Shown: positions 18,698 to 28,369, counted from the first letter of the stretch. The stretch is DNA of 64,000 nt from Methanomicrobium sp. W14 (GCF_017875315.1 NZ_JAGGMM010000002.1:124001-188000), one strand, 5' to 3'. Numbers and translations: made by a program. Notes: generated from the sequence alone by a model not told the origin.

Positions 18698-20146
18698 ATG
18701 ACAGACAGCAATTCAGGCATCAATAATACAGAAACAGATAGCAATAGTTTAAATGACAATGTGCGGGGCGCTACGAAAAGAGTTTCAATTCTTACCGGGG
18801 ACCCTAAAAAAGCTATAATCAAACTTTCCGGACCTATGATTGTTGCAATGCTTCTTTTCTCGGTTTATAATCTTGTGGATGCAATATGGGTCGCCGGAAT
18901 AAGTCCTGATGCACTTGCGGCTGTTGGCTTTATCATGCCTGTTTTTATGATACTGACAGGTCTGGGGAACGGTATCGGAGCCGGTGTAACTTCGGCCATT
19001 TCAAGATTTATCGGGGCTGAAAGCAAGTCTGAGGCTGACAACGGAGCTGTTCATTCGTTTATTCTGGCGATAATTTTATCGATAGTTCTTACGATACCTT
19101 TCGTTTTTTTCATTGAGCCAATAGTTGCAGCCATGCAGGCAGGAACTGCAACCGGGCTTGCTGCTATATACGGCCAGATTGTCTTTTCAGGGACGATTCT
19201 TTTCTTTTTTTCAAGCATTGGTTATGCAGTCCTGAGAGCGGAGGGCGACACAAAGCGTACAATGTATGCCATGACGATTTCAGCGGTTCTCAATATGGTT
19301 CTTGACCCGGTTATGATATACTGGATGAATATGGGTATTGCTGGTGCAGCATGGGCCACTCTTATATCCATAGCAATGGTAAATTTGATTCTTCTATACT
19401 GGTTTTTTGTCAAAAAAGACACTTATGTGTCGGTCAAATGGAAGGCTTTCAATTACAAATGGTCAATTCTTAAGGATATACTTGGCGTTGGCATCCCTGC
19501 AAGCCTTGAGTTTATGCTGATGGCGATTGTTCTCCTTTTAGTGAATTTCATTCTAGTCGACGTGTCAGGAACGGATGCAGTTGCAGTATATACAGGAGGG
19601 TGGCGTGTTGTTATGTTTGCAGTAATTCCTGTAATTTCAATAGGAATGGCCGTTGTGTCCGTTGTAGGCGCCAATTACGGGGCAGGCAATTATGAAAACA
19701 TAAAGCTTGCTCTCAATTATTCCCTGAAAATAGGAGTTATCATCGGTATATGCACATCAGCTTTTACATGGTATTTTGCACCGCAGATAACTGCTGTTTT
19801 TACCTATTCATCCGAAAGTGCGTATCTTGTCCCTTCATTTATTGCGTTTTTGCAGACCATGTTCATATTCTATCCGTTCGTAGCTCCAGGTATAATGTCT
19901 TCATCGGTCTTTCAGGGAACAGGTCACGGTGTAACATCGTTTGTTATAAATCTGTTCAGAAATCTGGTGTTTATAGCTCTGTTTGCTTATATTCTCGGAG
20001 AGGTTGTGGGGCTTGGTGAGCATGGGGTATGGTACGGAATTGTCCTGGGTGACATCTGCGGAGGAATACTTGCCTACACCTGGGCGTCTTTGTACCTGAG
20101 AGTTCTCCTGAAGCATGAAAAAGAGACCCGGGCGGTAAGTACCTGA
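18698..20146 (+). CDS. MATE-family multidrug/organic cation efflux transporter
   Basis: A 12-helix MATE exporter that pumps cationic compounds using Na+ or H+. The hydrophilic N-terminal tail (about 40 residues, rich in Asn/Ser) is followed by KLSGPMIVAMLLFSVYNLVDAIWVAG-type helix 1 and by repeats of the MATE core (GIGAGVTSAISRFIGAE; GDTKRTMYAM). I place the start at ATG 18698; the frame stays open to 18551 but that part looks non-coding. The result (482 residues) is normal for the family. It is divergent from rnhC. Confidence 0.92.
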   Translation: MTDSNSGINNTETDSNSLNDNVRGATKRVSILTGDPKKAIIKLSGPMIVAMLLFSVYNLVDAIWVAGISPDALAAVGFIMPVFMILTGLGNGIGAGVTSAISRFIGAESKSEADNGAVHSFILAIILSIVLTIPFVFFIEPIVAAMQAGTATGLAAIYGQIVFSGTILFFFSSIGYAVLRAEGDTKRTMYAMTISAVLNMVLDPVMIYWMNMGIAGAAWATLISIAMVNLILLYWFFVKKDTYVSVKWKAFNYKWSILKDILGVGIPASLEFMLMAIVLLLVNFILVDVSGTDAVAVYTGGWRVVMFAVIPVISIGMAVVSVVGANYGAGNYENIKLALNYSLKIGVIIGICTSAFTWYFAPQITAVFTYSSESAYLVPSFIAFLQTMFIFYPFVAPGIMSSSVFQGTGHGVTSFVINLFRNLVFIALFAYILGEVVGLGEHGVWYGIVLGDICGGILAYTWASLYLRVLLKHEKETRAVST

Positions 20147-20199
20147 ATGTATGCTCTTAATGCATACTGTTTTTTTGAGACAGGTAGAAGGTTTTCTTG

Positions 20200-20748
20200 A
20201 TGGATATTACAGTTGTAACGGGAAATCCCAACAAGGTACTTGAGGTCGCATCTTTTTTTGAGGGTGTCGCGGACGTTGTTCACGTAAAGATGGACCTGGA
20301 GGAGATCAAAAGCAGCGATGTCGGTGTTGTCGCGGAAAAAAAGGCAGAAACTGCATATGAAATCATGAAAAAGCCTCTTATTGTCGATGATACCGGCTTT
20401 TATATCCAGAAACTCAACGGTTTTCCGGGGGCCCATGCGGCATATGTCCTTGATACAATAGGTGTTGAAGGTATACTGAAGCTTATGGACGGAATAACCG
20501 ACCGTAGTTCATATTTTGAGACCGCGATAGCGTATGCCGACAATGAAGGTGTGTTTGTCTTTAAAGGCAGGGTGGACGGAAATGTCGCCTTAAAGCCGAG
20601 GGGAAGCGAAGGCTTCGGTTATGACCCCGTCTTTGAGACCGGAGGGAAGACTTTTGCGGAGATTTCGGTATCCGAAAAATCAAAGACCTCGCACCGCGGT
20701 CGTGCACTTTCGGCGTTCAGGGACTGGTACTTAAAAAACCGGGCCTGA
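20200..20748 (+). CDS. rdgB: XTP/dITP diphosphatase (Ham1/RdgB family)
   Basis: House-cleaning nucleotide pyrophosphatase that hydrolyses ITP, XTP and their deoxy forms to prevent misincorporation. It has the family start ITVVTGNPNKVLEVASFF, the motif PLIVDDTGFYIQKLNGFPG, EGFGYDPVF and the end FAEISVSEKSKTSHRGRAL. The ATG at 20200 is preferred over the TTG one codon earlier. Its 182 residues are full length. It lies 50 bases downstream of the MATE gene. Confidence 0.95.
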   Translation: MDITVVTGNPNKVLEVASFFEGVADVVHVKMDLEEIKSSDVGVVAEKKAETAYEIMKKPLIVDDTGFYIQKLNGFPGAHAAYVLDTIGVEGILKLMDGITDRSSYFETAIAYADNEGVFVFKGRVDGNVALKPRGSEGFGYDPVFETGGKTFAEISVSEKSKTSHRGRALSAFRDWYLKNRA

Positions 20749-20988
20749 ATTACTTTTCAGACCCTTATTTTTTCTTCCTGATTTGTTTTTGTGAATATTC
20801 AGTGTTTGTGTGGTTTTTTTAAAAATCTTAAAAAACTTTTTTGGACGAAGAAACTCTTTTTAATGTGTTTTTTTACTCCGGTCTATCACCGGTAATTTTT
20901 TTGTCTGCCTGTTGTTTTCCAAAAATGTTAATACCGCAGACAGCATTGTATATAGAACTGAAATTAGATTTATCAGGGGTATACAAAT

Positions 20989-21135
20989 ATGGCAAGATTC
21001 CCAGAGGCAGAAGCAAGGCTGCTTGATGTAAAAGTCTGCATGAAGTGCAACGCAAGAAACCCGAAACGTGCAACAACCTGCCGCAAGTGCGGTTCGGACA
21101 ATCTCCGCCCGAAAAACAAGGAAAGAAAAGCATAA
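20989..21135 (+). CDS. rpl40e: 50S ribosomal protein L40e
   Basis: Tiny zinc-finger ribosomal protein, 48 residues. The sequence has two CxxC pairs, [20 protein letters not shown], and the basic end [14 protein letters not shown]-like GTATATAG (about 20948-20955) lies about 34 bases before the ATG, giving a short leader. It stands alone between rdgB and a convergent gene. Confidence 0.95.
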   Translation: MARFPEAEARLLDVKVCMKCNARNPKRATTCRKCGSDNLRPKNKERKA

Positions 21136-21324
21136 TATTTTTTTGTTCCCCTGTTCCCGCCAGGGCAGAAAGGGAAAGTTATCCAGTTCAAAAGGCGGTT
21201 TTTTATGCTGCTTATAGCTTTTTTTTGATTTTTTGTCATTTGTCTGATATCTTAAAACGTGAAGAGTCTTTTCATACTTTTGGCTGCACGGACAAAAATG
21301 GATAAATTGTTGTTTTTTTAGGTT

Positions 21325-21978
21325 TTATGCACTATAATAGGTTACTTTCTTTCCACCGTCCGAGTATTCCCCGTGGAAAGTCTCGAGATTTCTTTTGTAT
21401 CCTATGCGCTGTTCAATTCCCATTTCCCTTAGGTTTTCTCTTATTCTCATGACGTCTTCTTTGTCCTCCCAGTCGCGTGTATTTACGTATATGACCGTTT
21501 TTTCGTCACCTTCCTTTTTGTCCTGCTTTGCTGTGGAGACTTTGGCTGATATGCCGAGTCTCTTTTCGATGGTCGCATCCCTTATTTTTTCCCAAATCTC
21601 GTCAGAATTAGTTTTATCGGCAAAAATCAGCCATTTCCCACCTTTTTCGTCGTCTTCGGGACTCTGGCTGAAATCGGGAGCGTCCTGAACTATCCAGTAC
21701 ATTCTGGTAGTTTTTGAAGGGATTACACCTTCGCCGTTCTGTATATTGCTGTAAATATCACCGGGCCCGCTGAAGTCCTCCAAAAGGGCATCTGCAAGCA
21801 TTTTGTACTCCCTGGAAAATTCAAGGAAGATGCTTTTGAAGTCTTCAAGGAAATCTTCTCTGTCTTTTACCCGTTCAAAGAGATATCTGCCGCGTCTTTT
21901 AAGTTCCCTGTTGAGAATTATCTCAAAGATCCCGTAAGCTACGTCACCTATCCTTTCCGGAGAGTCATCTTCCTCCAT
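21325..21978 (-). CDS. Conserved protein, probable DUF1917 (putative phosphothreonine-lyase-like)
   Basis: A 217-residue soluble protein. The C-terminal half (about 88-217) shows MYWIVQDAPDF, EIWEKIRDATIEKRLG, AKVSTAK, VIYVNTRDWEDKEDVMRI and YKRNLETFHGEY, a pattern I recognise as the DUF1917/Bles03-like family, which archaeal annotations call putative phosphothreonine lyase domain proteins. The N-terminal helical region (1-75) is not recognised. Activity is unproven for this family, so only the family call should be used. Confidence 0.6.
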   Translation of the reverse strand: MEEDDSPERIGDVAYGIFEIILNRELKRRGRYLFERVKDREDFLEDFKSIFLEFSREYKMLADALLEDFSGPGDIYSNIQNGEGVIPSKTTRMYWIVQDAPDFSQSPEDDEKGGKWLIFADKTNSDEIWEKIRDATIEKRLGISAKVSTAKQDKKEGDEKTVIYVNTRDWEDKEDVMRIRENLREMGIEQRIGYKRNLETFHGEYSDGGKKVTYYSA

Positions 21979-22153
21979 GTATGAATAGTCTGAAATGTAT
22001 CTATAAAATATTTCGATTCTTGATCAAATATTAATCATTTTTTTATGGAACCTGACTGCTGCACTTTTACAGTTTTTCCGGCCGGAAGTGTCCGGACTTT
22101 TAAGGTTAAAATGATATAATACCAAAAAGAGTTGTATTGGGGGCTGTATTTTA

Positions 22154-22918
22154 TCAGGCTTTAATCTTTTTCTTTGCAAGTCCCGCCGCCTTTTCGCCGG
22201 AAAGAAGCATTCCGCCGAATACGGGCCCCATCCTGTTCTCGCCGCCGACAGCGTTTGCAGCCATTCCTGTGACAATAAGGCCGGGGAACACCTCTTTTGT
22301 GTGCATAAGGATGTTAGATTCGGCTTTTTCGGCCCACATAAACCCTTCTCCCTTTATCTCGAGTTTTCCGCCTTTGTTTTTGACCATGTGCGCTATAACA
22401 GAGTCGTGACCGGTTGCATCGACTGTCACCTTCGAGTGCATCATCAGGGGATCTACGTGGAGTTTTGTCATTTCAACGGGAGCCCAGTTTATGACGAGAC
22501 CCTCTACTGCTCCCGCATCTTTTACGACAACGTCCTCGACCGTCGTGAGGTTGAATATCTGTACGCCTGCATCGCAGGCCGCTGAAAGTATCTTTGCTAC
22601 GGCCTCTATCGAGGATGCGACATAATAGCCCTCTTCAAACTCCCTGTAACCTATATTGAAGTGATCCAAAAGGCGCAGTGCCTCTTTCTGGACGACTATT
22701 CTTGGAAACATCATGCCGCCGCCCCACATTCCGCCTCCGATTGAAAGCTTTTTCTCTACAAGCCCTACCTTTATGCCTTCCTCTGCAAGGAGCGCCGCGC
22801 AGGTTATGCCCGACGGGCCGCCGCCTACTATTGTGCAGTCGGAATCGAGGTATTCCAGCATTATTCTGCTCTGCTCTGACAGAATCGCTCTGCTTATAGT
22901 CACTTCGTCAAGTGTCAT
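22154..22918 (-). CDS. thi4: Sulfide-dependent ADP-thiazole synthase Thi4
   Basis: Makes the thiazole precursor of thiamine from NAD and glycine. It has the FAD/NAD-binding GGGPSG (32-37), GGGMWGGGMMFP (61-72) and the C-terminal GGENRMGPVFGGMLLSG. The yeast enzyme donates sulfur from its own Cys205 in a CMDP-like context; here the equivalent position is His154 in LHVDP, which marks the catalytic archaeal type that uses free sulfide and iron. That fits an anaerobic, sulfide-rich cell. No thiamine riboswitch is visible upstream. Its 254 residues are normal. Confidence 0.95.
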   Translation of the reverse strand: MTLDEVTISRAILSEQSRIMLEYLDSDCTIVGGGPSGITCAALLAEEGIKVGLVEKKLSIGGGMWGGGMMFPRIVVQKEALRLLDHFNIGYREFEEGYYVASSIEAVAKILSAACDAGVQIFNLTTVEDVVVKDAGAVEGLVINWAPVEMTKLHVDPLMMHSKVTVDATGHDSVIAHMVKNKGGKLEIKGEGFMWAEKAESNILMHTKEVFPGLIVTGMAANAVGGENRMGPVFGGMLLSGEKAAGLAKKKIKA

Positions 22919-23056
22919 TTTTTATCCGGAATATTTATCTGGTCTTTTTAGGTATAACATGACTGATTTTGTTTCCTTTCTGTACTCTTTTCATGCGGGA
23001 AACTGTGCGGGTGGCAGGATATATTTAAGCGATGTCTTTCTAATATATCAGGTATC

Positions 23057-23944
23057 ATGATAGGTAAGTGGAAGAGAGACTGGGGACTGACAGGACGTGT
23101 CTTTCTCACATGGGTCTTGATCCTTGCAGTATACCTGTTCTTTATAGGCGTTTTAAATTATTTTTTTCCGGGATATTTTATATTCCTGATAGCGCTGGCT
23201 TTTCTTTTTGCCTTTTCGCAGTATTTCTTCTCGGACAAGCTTGTCCTGGCAAGCACCCGCTCAAGAATTGTTGCAGAGGACGAGGAGCCGCAGCTTCATG
23301 CCATAATAGAGAAGCTCTGCAATGAGGCAGGACTCCCCAAACCGAAAATAGCTGTTATGCCGTCCCCTGTCCCTAATGCGTTTGCGACAGGAAGAAGCCC
23401 GAGCCATGCTGTTGTCGCGGTTACGGACTCGATTATGAATACCCTTAACAGGGAGGAGCTTGAGGCGGTTCTTGCACACGAGCTTTCGCACGTCAAGAAC
23501 CGTGATATCCTCACGATGACGGTTGCAAGCTTTATTGCGATGATTGCATCCATGGTGATGCAGAATGCACTTATCATGAACCTTTTTGACGGAAGGAACA
23601 ACAACGGTGCATGGATTGTCATCTGGATTGTCTCGATATTCGTGTGGATTGTCTCGACTCTTCTTATGCTTATGCTCTCGCGTTACCGTGAGTTTGCGGC
23701 AGACAGGGGAAGTGCGATGATTACGGGTAACCCGCAGGCTCTGATATCGGCTTTGAAAAAGATAAGCGGAAAAATGGAATACGTTCCGGCAAAAAAGAAG
23801 CAGGAGATAGAGGGTGCAAATGCATTCTACATTATCCCGGCTATTTCCGGAAAGAGCTTAACCGAGCTTCTTGCAACCCACCCTTCACTTGAAAGGCGTG
23901 TTGCAGCACTCGAAAAAATCGAGTCCGAGCTTCGCGGCTACTAA
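23057..23944 (+). CDS. htpX: Membrane zinc metalloprotease HtpX
   Basis: Integral membrane M48 protease for membrane protein quality control. Two N-terminal membrane helices (about 12-35 and 37-58) precede the cytoplasmic domain with the zinc motif HELSH (His141, Glu142, His145). Two more helices follow (about 155-205), then RYREFAADRGSA, which supplies the third zinc ligand Glu. The C-terminal LATHPSLERRVAAL is typical of HtpX. Its 295 residues are full length. Confidence 0.95.
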   Translation: MIGKWKRDWGLTGRVFLTWVLILAVYLFFIGVLNYFFPGYFIFLIALAFLFAFSQYFFSDKLVLASTRSRIVAEDEEPQLHAIIEKLCNEAGLPKPKIAVMPSPVPNAFATGRSPSHAVVAVTDSIMNTLNREELEAVLAHELSHVKNRDILTMTVASFIAMIASMVMQNALIMNLFDGRNNNGAWIVIWIVSIFVWIVSTLLMLMLSRYREFAADRGSAMITGNPQALISALKKISGKMEYVPAKKKQEIEGANAFYIIPAISGKSLTELLATHPSLERRVAALEKIESELRGY

Positions 23945-24042
23945 ATAAAGCCTGAAAATCCCAAAATCATTTTTTCGGGTCTCGTTGTTACTCTTTTTAA
24001 AATTCATAATACTTATTGCAGATACACTCTATATTCTCCGCT

Positions 24043-24621
24043 ATGCAGCTTAAGCCCTACATGAGAGAGAATGTGCTCTGCATGCCTGTTGTCCTTATCT
24101 CGACTGTATCAAAGGACGGAATTCTTAATGCAGCGCCCTGGGGGAATGTCACACCGATTTTAAGGCCTCTTGACGAGATTATGATTGCGTCATGGATTAA
24201 ACGCGACACTCTTGACAATATCCGTGATACGGGTGAATTCGTCGTGAATGTCGTCCCTTCGTCTATGATAGAGGAGGTTATGGTGTGCTCAAAGAACTTC
24301 CCGCCGGAAACGGACGAGTTCTGCGAAGCGAAATTAAAGCCGAAAAAATCACACTGCGTTTCTCCTCCCGGAATAGAGGGCTGTATTTCATGGATCGAGT
24401 GCAGCCTTAAGGAGGAGATCAAAAGGGATAAGTATTCGATTGTAATCGGAAAAATCGAGCACCTTGAAGCTGACGACGCGTATTTTGACGAATCCGGAAA
24501 TATGGATTACGAAAAGGCGAAGCCTTTGTGTATGATGTGCGGGGATGACGAAATCTCGTATGTGCGTCCTGTATGCGCCGGGCGGACTGCGAAGTATTCG
24601 GAGATGTTTACAGGCAGGTGA
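24043..24621 (+). CDS. Flavin reductase-like FMN-binding protein
   Basis: A 192-residue protein of the flavin reductase/FMN-binding split-barrel family, often of unknown partner in methanogens. It has PVVLISTVSKDGILNAAPWG and RDTLDNIRDTGEFVVNVVP, the flavin-binding stretches, and three Cys near the end (CMMCGDDEISYVRPVCAG). I choose the ATG at 24043, since the TTG at 24016 would place the TATA-like AATACTTAT inside or directly against the transcript start. It could reduce flavin or an electron carrier; the exact role is unknown. Confidence 0.82.
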   Translation: MQLKPYMRENVLCMPVVLISTVSKDGILNAAPWGNVTPILRPLDEIMIASWIKRDTLDNIRDTGEFVVNVVPSSMIEEVMVCSKNFPPETDEFCEAKLKPKKSHCVSPPGIEGCISWIECSLKEEIKRDKYSIVIGKIEHLEADDAYFDESGNMDYEKAKPLCMMCGDDEISYVRPVCAGRTAKYSEMFTGR

Positions 24622-24855
24622 AAAATAACTGCCTGAAATGAGAGTCTGCTGATAAAATCCGGATTATGCCTGTTTTTTTGGCTTTATTGCCGTTTTTTTG
24701 TATGGGTTATGGTTTTCGTTTATAGTAAGTGCGTATAGTCTTTGAGAACTTAATCAATATTCTTAATAACATGAAACGGCAAAATAGTATGGCACAGGCA
24801 GTCAGAAACACTTTTGTTTTGAGTGTTCCGGGAAGTCCTGCTTTGCAAAAGATTT

Positions 24856-24926
24856 GCACCGATGGTCTAGTGGTATGACTTTGGCCTTCCAAGCCAATAG
24901 CTCGGGTTCAATTCCCGGTCGGTGCA
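24856..24926 (+). tRNA. tRNA-Gly (anticodon TCC)
   Basis: A full cloverleaf is visible: acceptor GCACCGA pairing TCGGTGC, D-arm GTCTAGTGGTATGAC, anticodon stem TTGGC/GCCAA around loop CTTCCAA (anticodon TCC at 24888-24890), and T-arm with GGTTCAATTCC. CCA is not encoded. The AT-rich accessory island begins immediately downstream, so this gene may be an integration target, although I did not find a repeated copy of its 3' end. Confidence 0.97.
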
Positions 24927-25095
24927 CTTCACGTAAAGTTCAGATTTTATCTATTTCTGTGATGTTTTTTTTAAATTCATTGGATATTAGCCATTTACTT
25001 TGTTCGTGCAAAGATATATTATACAAAAAAGTCTATTTCTCATAGATTTCACAGTTTGAGTTGTGATCTCTATAAATTAAAAGGGGGAAATTTAA

Positions 25096-25302
25096 TTGAC
25101 AAAGTACTACGTAAATGATAATACCGACAATCAGGGCAATCACGAAGTGCATAAAGAAGGTTGCTCTTGGTTAAAGCTTGTTGTAAGTTCTACATATCTT
25201 GGAGAGTTTAGCAGCTGTAAAGATGCTGTTGCTGCAGCTAAAAAGATTTATTCAACAGCTGACGGAGATATTCATTGTATACCGGAATGCAATAACGGTT
25301 GA
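25096..25302 (+). CDS. Small conserved soluble protein (68 residues), function unknown
   Basis: Starts at TTG behind a strong AGGGGG site. The pattern KYYVNDNTDNQGNHEVHKEGC, then YLGEFSSCKDAVAAAKK and a final CIPECNNG, resembles a widespread family of short bacterial and archaeal proteins with spaced Cys residues, for which I know no function. The three Cys (residues 23, 41 and one of the last pair) may bind metal or form disulfides. It is probably mobile-island cargo, sitting just downstream of tRNA-Gly. The conserved pattern makes it a real gene. Confidence 0.75.
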   Translation: MTKYYVNDNTDNQGNHEVHKEGCSWLKLVVSSTYLGEFSSCKDAVAAAKKIYSTADGDIHCIPECNNG

Positions 25303-25564
25303 CTCTGAATTAAAAAGTAATTCTAATCTCCTGATGAAAGATAAATTAACCTTTTTCTCACTTTCACTTCACCCGCTCAACTGGTATTAATGCTACAGGT
25401 GATTTTTCATAGGGTGAATTTGAATCATGATCTTATAGCATAATAAATACAGCTATACCATAAAGATCAAAATATATCTTGAAAAAACAAATGAATCGTA
25501 AAAGATGCTCTTTCAAAGAATAGGCAGATATATATACCAAAATAATTCTAATGAGAGATAAAGC

Positions 25565-26647
25565 ATGAAAGATGTTCTACCAGGCTTAAATAATCAAAAT
25601 ATTAAAAAAATCTGGGACATTGCAAGGATTCTTGAACTAAAAAGAAAAACAGAATCTGATTTCAATAATGTCCATATTATACCAGCAATTTCTACTTTCA
25701 GGTCTGCTGAAGAGTTTTTTAAAAGTTTAGATGATGCAGGTTTTAGAGTTGATGGTGGATTTGGTAAATTGCTGTATATTTCTAAAGAGTTGGGTGGAGA
25801 CAGAGTAGTATTTTATGTTTTTTATGATGAATCAACAAATATCTCTCTTTTCATAACGACTGCAAAGAAATCTAAGGAAATTCCTGATGTTTTATTCAAA
25901 TACATAAATCATGAAAGGAATATTTCTAATCTTTGGATCTCACCCTGTACAATGAAAGAAATAAAGGACGATCTGTCTGGAAAGTATGAAAAAATGATGA
26001 TTACATATTTTTCAGCAAGGAGAGGAACAAGTACTGATATTAAAGCTGAAATTCGTCCGGAAATAAGTAGGAGTATAATTTACCGTGGTCTTGATGGTAA
26101 AAAAACGCTTGAAGAACTGGAATATTACTACGGGGTATTGCCTAAAATCTTAGAGATTAAGCTTCCAAATGGTGTACATTTTAAAATAGATAATAAGGGT
26201 ATTATTACATTAAATGATGGAAGATTTGATGAAATTTTTAAAATATTGGATTATATCATTGAAAAAATAATTACTGTGAAGAATGCAATAAACGAATCAG
26301 AATACAAAATATTCAATATTGGAAAAAATAAGCAGTTTAGGCATGCTTTGCAGAAACCTTGGTCGGTAATAATTTCTAGAAATATAGATATTGGCAGTAT
26401 GCCAAAAATCTGTAAATCATTTAATAGTGAAGAGTGGAATTTTACTCTCTTGGAAAGTGTATTGATATCAGGTTCACTTTTGTTCACAGCAAGATTAATT
26501 GACAATTATTCAGGAACAAAATTTGATATTTCTATGATTGGAAACAGGATAGATATCTTCCCTGTTGATGAAACAGATATCGGCTCATCAATACGCTTTT
26601 ATGAGTTTATTCTCGAAAATATTGATAATTCTGCTATAACTGGGTGA
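25565..26647 (+). CDS. Unknown protein, first gene of a coupled pair with a nuclease-like protein
   Basis: A 360-residue soluble protein I do not recognise. It has no membrane segments or obvious catalytic motif. Secondary-structure feel is mixed alpha/beta, with VHIIPAISTFRSAEEFFKSL near the start, an Arg-rich YFSARRGTST (about 156-165), and KLPNGVHFKIDNKGIITLNDG (about 199-219) that reads like a beta domain. Codons are strongly A/T rich compared with flanking housekeeping genes, which suggests transfer. Its stop overlaps the start of the next gene by 4 bases (GTGA), so the two are translated together and probably work together. Defence or element-maintenance is my guess from context only. 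Confidence 0.75.
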   Translation: MKDVLPGLNNQNIKKIWDIARILELKRKTESDFNNVHIIPAISTFRSAEEFFKSLDDAGFRVDGGFGKLLYISKELGGDRVVFYVFYDESTNISLFITTAKKSKEIPDVLFKYINHERNISNLWISPCTMKEIKDDLSGKYEKMMITYFSARRGTSTDIKAEIRPEISRSIIYRGLDGKKTLEELEYYYGVLPKILEIKLPNGVHFKIDNKGIITLNDGRFDEIFKILDYIIEKIITVKNAINESEYKIFNIGKNKQFRHALQKPWSVIISRNIDIGSMPKICKSFNSEEWNFTLLESVLISGSLLFTARLIDNYSGTKFDISMIGNRIDIFPVDETDIGSSIRFYEFILENIDNSAITG

Positions 26648-27819
26648 TATATATCACAAAAAATGAAATTCCTTATCCAACTGAGACATATCAGGAGTTT
26701 TATAAAAGGGCACCAAAACATATTAAAGCAAAACTTGAAGAAATAAAGAAAAGAAAAAAAGAATATTTTCTTCCGTCAAAAAGAGAAGATTTGTCTGAAG
26801 AGATTCAGACTGATACAAATCATCATGAGTTAATGAAACTCTGTGTGAAAGGATTTGCGCAGACTAGATTATCCCAAAATTCTGGCTATGAATTTTATTT
26901 TGCAGAGCCATTAATTGAATTAGCATCTTATGATTTTGAATTTGCCTCTCAAGAATTAGGAGACAAAAGTTTTGATCTCTTTTTATATAATGAAAAAGAG
27001 AATCGTTGCATTTTTATTGAATGTAAAAGTTCTGTTGATAAAGCAAATAAGATACTAGAGGAAATAGAAAATTCAAAGCAGAATGTTTTAAAAAACATTG
27101 ATTATTTATCTGAAATAGTTGATATCAAGCTTGATCCATCTAGATTTGAATATGTAGCTGCAGTATATGACATAGATAGTGATAAAATTCTAAAATCATT
27201 AACTGATAAAAAAAACAAAGGTAAATACAATACAAAATTGTGGGTTTACAAACCTCATTCCAATGTAATTCAGTTATATCATAATCATAAACATGATAAT
27301 AAAATTCTTACTGAATTTCTTCTTAAAGGATTTGGAAATAGTGAAGCTAGGTCAAGATTTGATTTGTCATGCTGTATTACCACGCATAAATTCAGACAAA
27401 TCATTATTCTCATAATAAGTGAATGCTATAATAACAATTATCAGTTAGATAAAGAAGATCCGAAGATTATCAGTATTTTAGACATAGAAAAAATCATGTG
27501 TAAAAAAATTTCTATGGGGATTTCAGGAGATGATAAAAGAAAATTCATAAAGCAAAGACTTCAGGGCATAATTAAGTACGGCATTAAATATCAGTTATTT
27601 CAAAAAATAGGTAACGACAGAATAAGATTACTTTGTCAGGGTGAAAAATTAGATGTTGTAGTGAAAAATATTAAAGAAAAATATATTAAAAATTGGACTG
27701 ATGCAAAAGCCGAAAAAGCGAGCTATCCAGCAGCGATTGATGAATACCGAAAAGAAATAAGAGATTTCGGAGAACAAAAATTACTGAATGATTGGTTTGA
27801 CGACAAAAGTCTAAAATGA
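26644..27819 (+). CDS. PD-(D/E)XK nuclease-like protein of an unknown two-gene system
   Basis: A 391-residue protein starting with GTG that overlaps the stop of the preceding gene. Residues 105-135 contain LGDKSFDLFLYNEKENR followed by CIFIECKSSVDKA: Asp111, Glu126 and Lys128 form the D-x(n)-E-x-K core of the PD-(D/E)XK nuclease fold, and Glu89/Glu92 in FAEPLIE could supply the upstream acid. A helix rich in Lys (26-42) precedes it; the C-terminal 230 residues are not recognised. A/T-rich codons match its partner. Restriction-like or other antiviral activity is plausible but unproven. Confidence 0.75.
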   Translation: MIYITKNEIPYPTETYQEFYKRAPKHIKAKLEEIKKRKKEYFLPSKREDLSEEIQTDTNHHELMKLCVKGFAQTRLSQNSGYEFYFAEPLIELASYDFEFASQELGDKSFDLFLYNEKENRCIFIECKSSVDKANKILEEIENSKQNVLKNIDYLSEIVDIKLDPSRFEYVAAVYDIDSDKILKSLTDKKNKGKYNTKLWVYKPHSNVIQLYHNHKHDNKILTEFLLKGFGNSEARSRFDLSCCITTHKFRQIIILIISECYNNNYQLDKEDPKIISILDIEKIMCKKISMGISGDDKRKFIKQRLQGIIKYGIKYQLFQKIGNDRIRLLCQGEKLDVVVKNIKEKYIKNWTDAKAEKASYPAAIDEYRKEIRDFGEQKLLNDWFDDKSLK

Positions 27820-28037
27820 GTGTACTGTATGAATACGTCAAATCTCTCGAAATAGTATATATAAATGGTATTTTTCTCATCTGAGTTTATTTTAATTGTA
27901 GTTCCTATGAATTATATCAACAGGTTTTTGATTATGCTTAATATATACCAAATTTTTGCGGGAATCTACATAATATTTGTTAAAACGAGAATATCAAAAA
28001 GACATCTTTTTTTCAAACAAAAGAAATTTATCGGTTT

Positions 28038-28361
28038 TTATGCTTTTTTGCTTCTCTGTTCCAGTTCTATAAGTATTAGTTTTATCAGGGGATTGTCAGT
28101 GTTTTTTAAGATCTCGGCCCTTAGTTCATTGTCATTTTCAGCTTTTTTATAGTCTTGTGTGGTGTATTTGGCTGAAGATTCTGCAACGCCTGTTGCCTGA
28201 TTAGAAAAGAACCTTTCCGTATATTCCTCGCAGGCCCTTATTATTTCTGTGGAACGGTCAGTCCGGTTTTCGTAACTTATTTGTTCCAGTTTTTCAACTA
28301 GATTTGGAGGCATTCTGGTAGTAACCATTTTGTAGTGTTTTTTCTCTAATGGTTTTGCCAT
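28038..28361 (-). CDS. Ribbon-helix-helix DNA-binding protein
   Basis: A 107-residue protein whose residues 11-52 fit an RHH (CopG/MetJ-like) fold: KMVTTRMPPNLVEKLEQI (strand then helix) and TDRSTEIIRACEEYTERFF. The C-terminal tail is charged and helical (YKKAENDNELRAEIL; LIKLILIELEQRSKK). It starts 9 bases from a cluster of GTATTAC-like repeats (28370-28475) that look like its own operator. A role as autoregulated repressor or plasmid/element copy-control protein is inferred. Confidence 0.75.
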   Translation of the reverse strand: MAKPLEKKHYKMVTTRMPPNLVEKLEQISYENRTDRSTEIIRACEEYTERFFSNQATGVAESSAKYTTQDYKKAENDNELRAEILKNTDNPLIKLILIELEQRSKKA

Positions 28362-28369
28362 TTGCTACT

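Noticed and set aside
22919-23056. Possible thiamine riboswitch upstream of thi4
   Set aside because: No CTGAGA-type THI-box core or matching stems were found on the minus strand.
27865-28152. 95-codon + strand frame overlapping the RHH gene
   Set aside because: Low-complexity hydrophobic translation, antisense to a convincing RHH protein.
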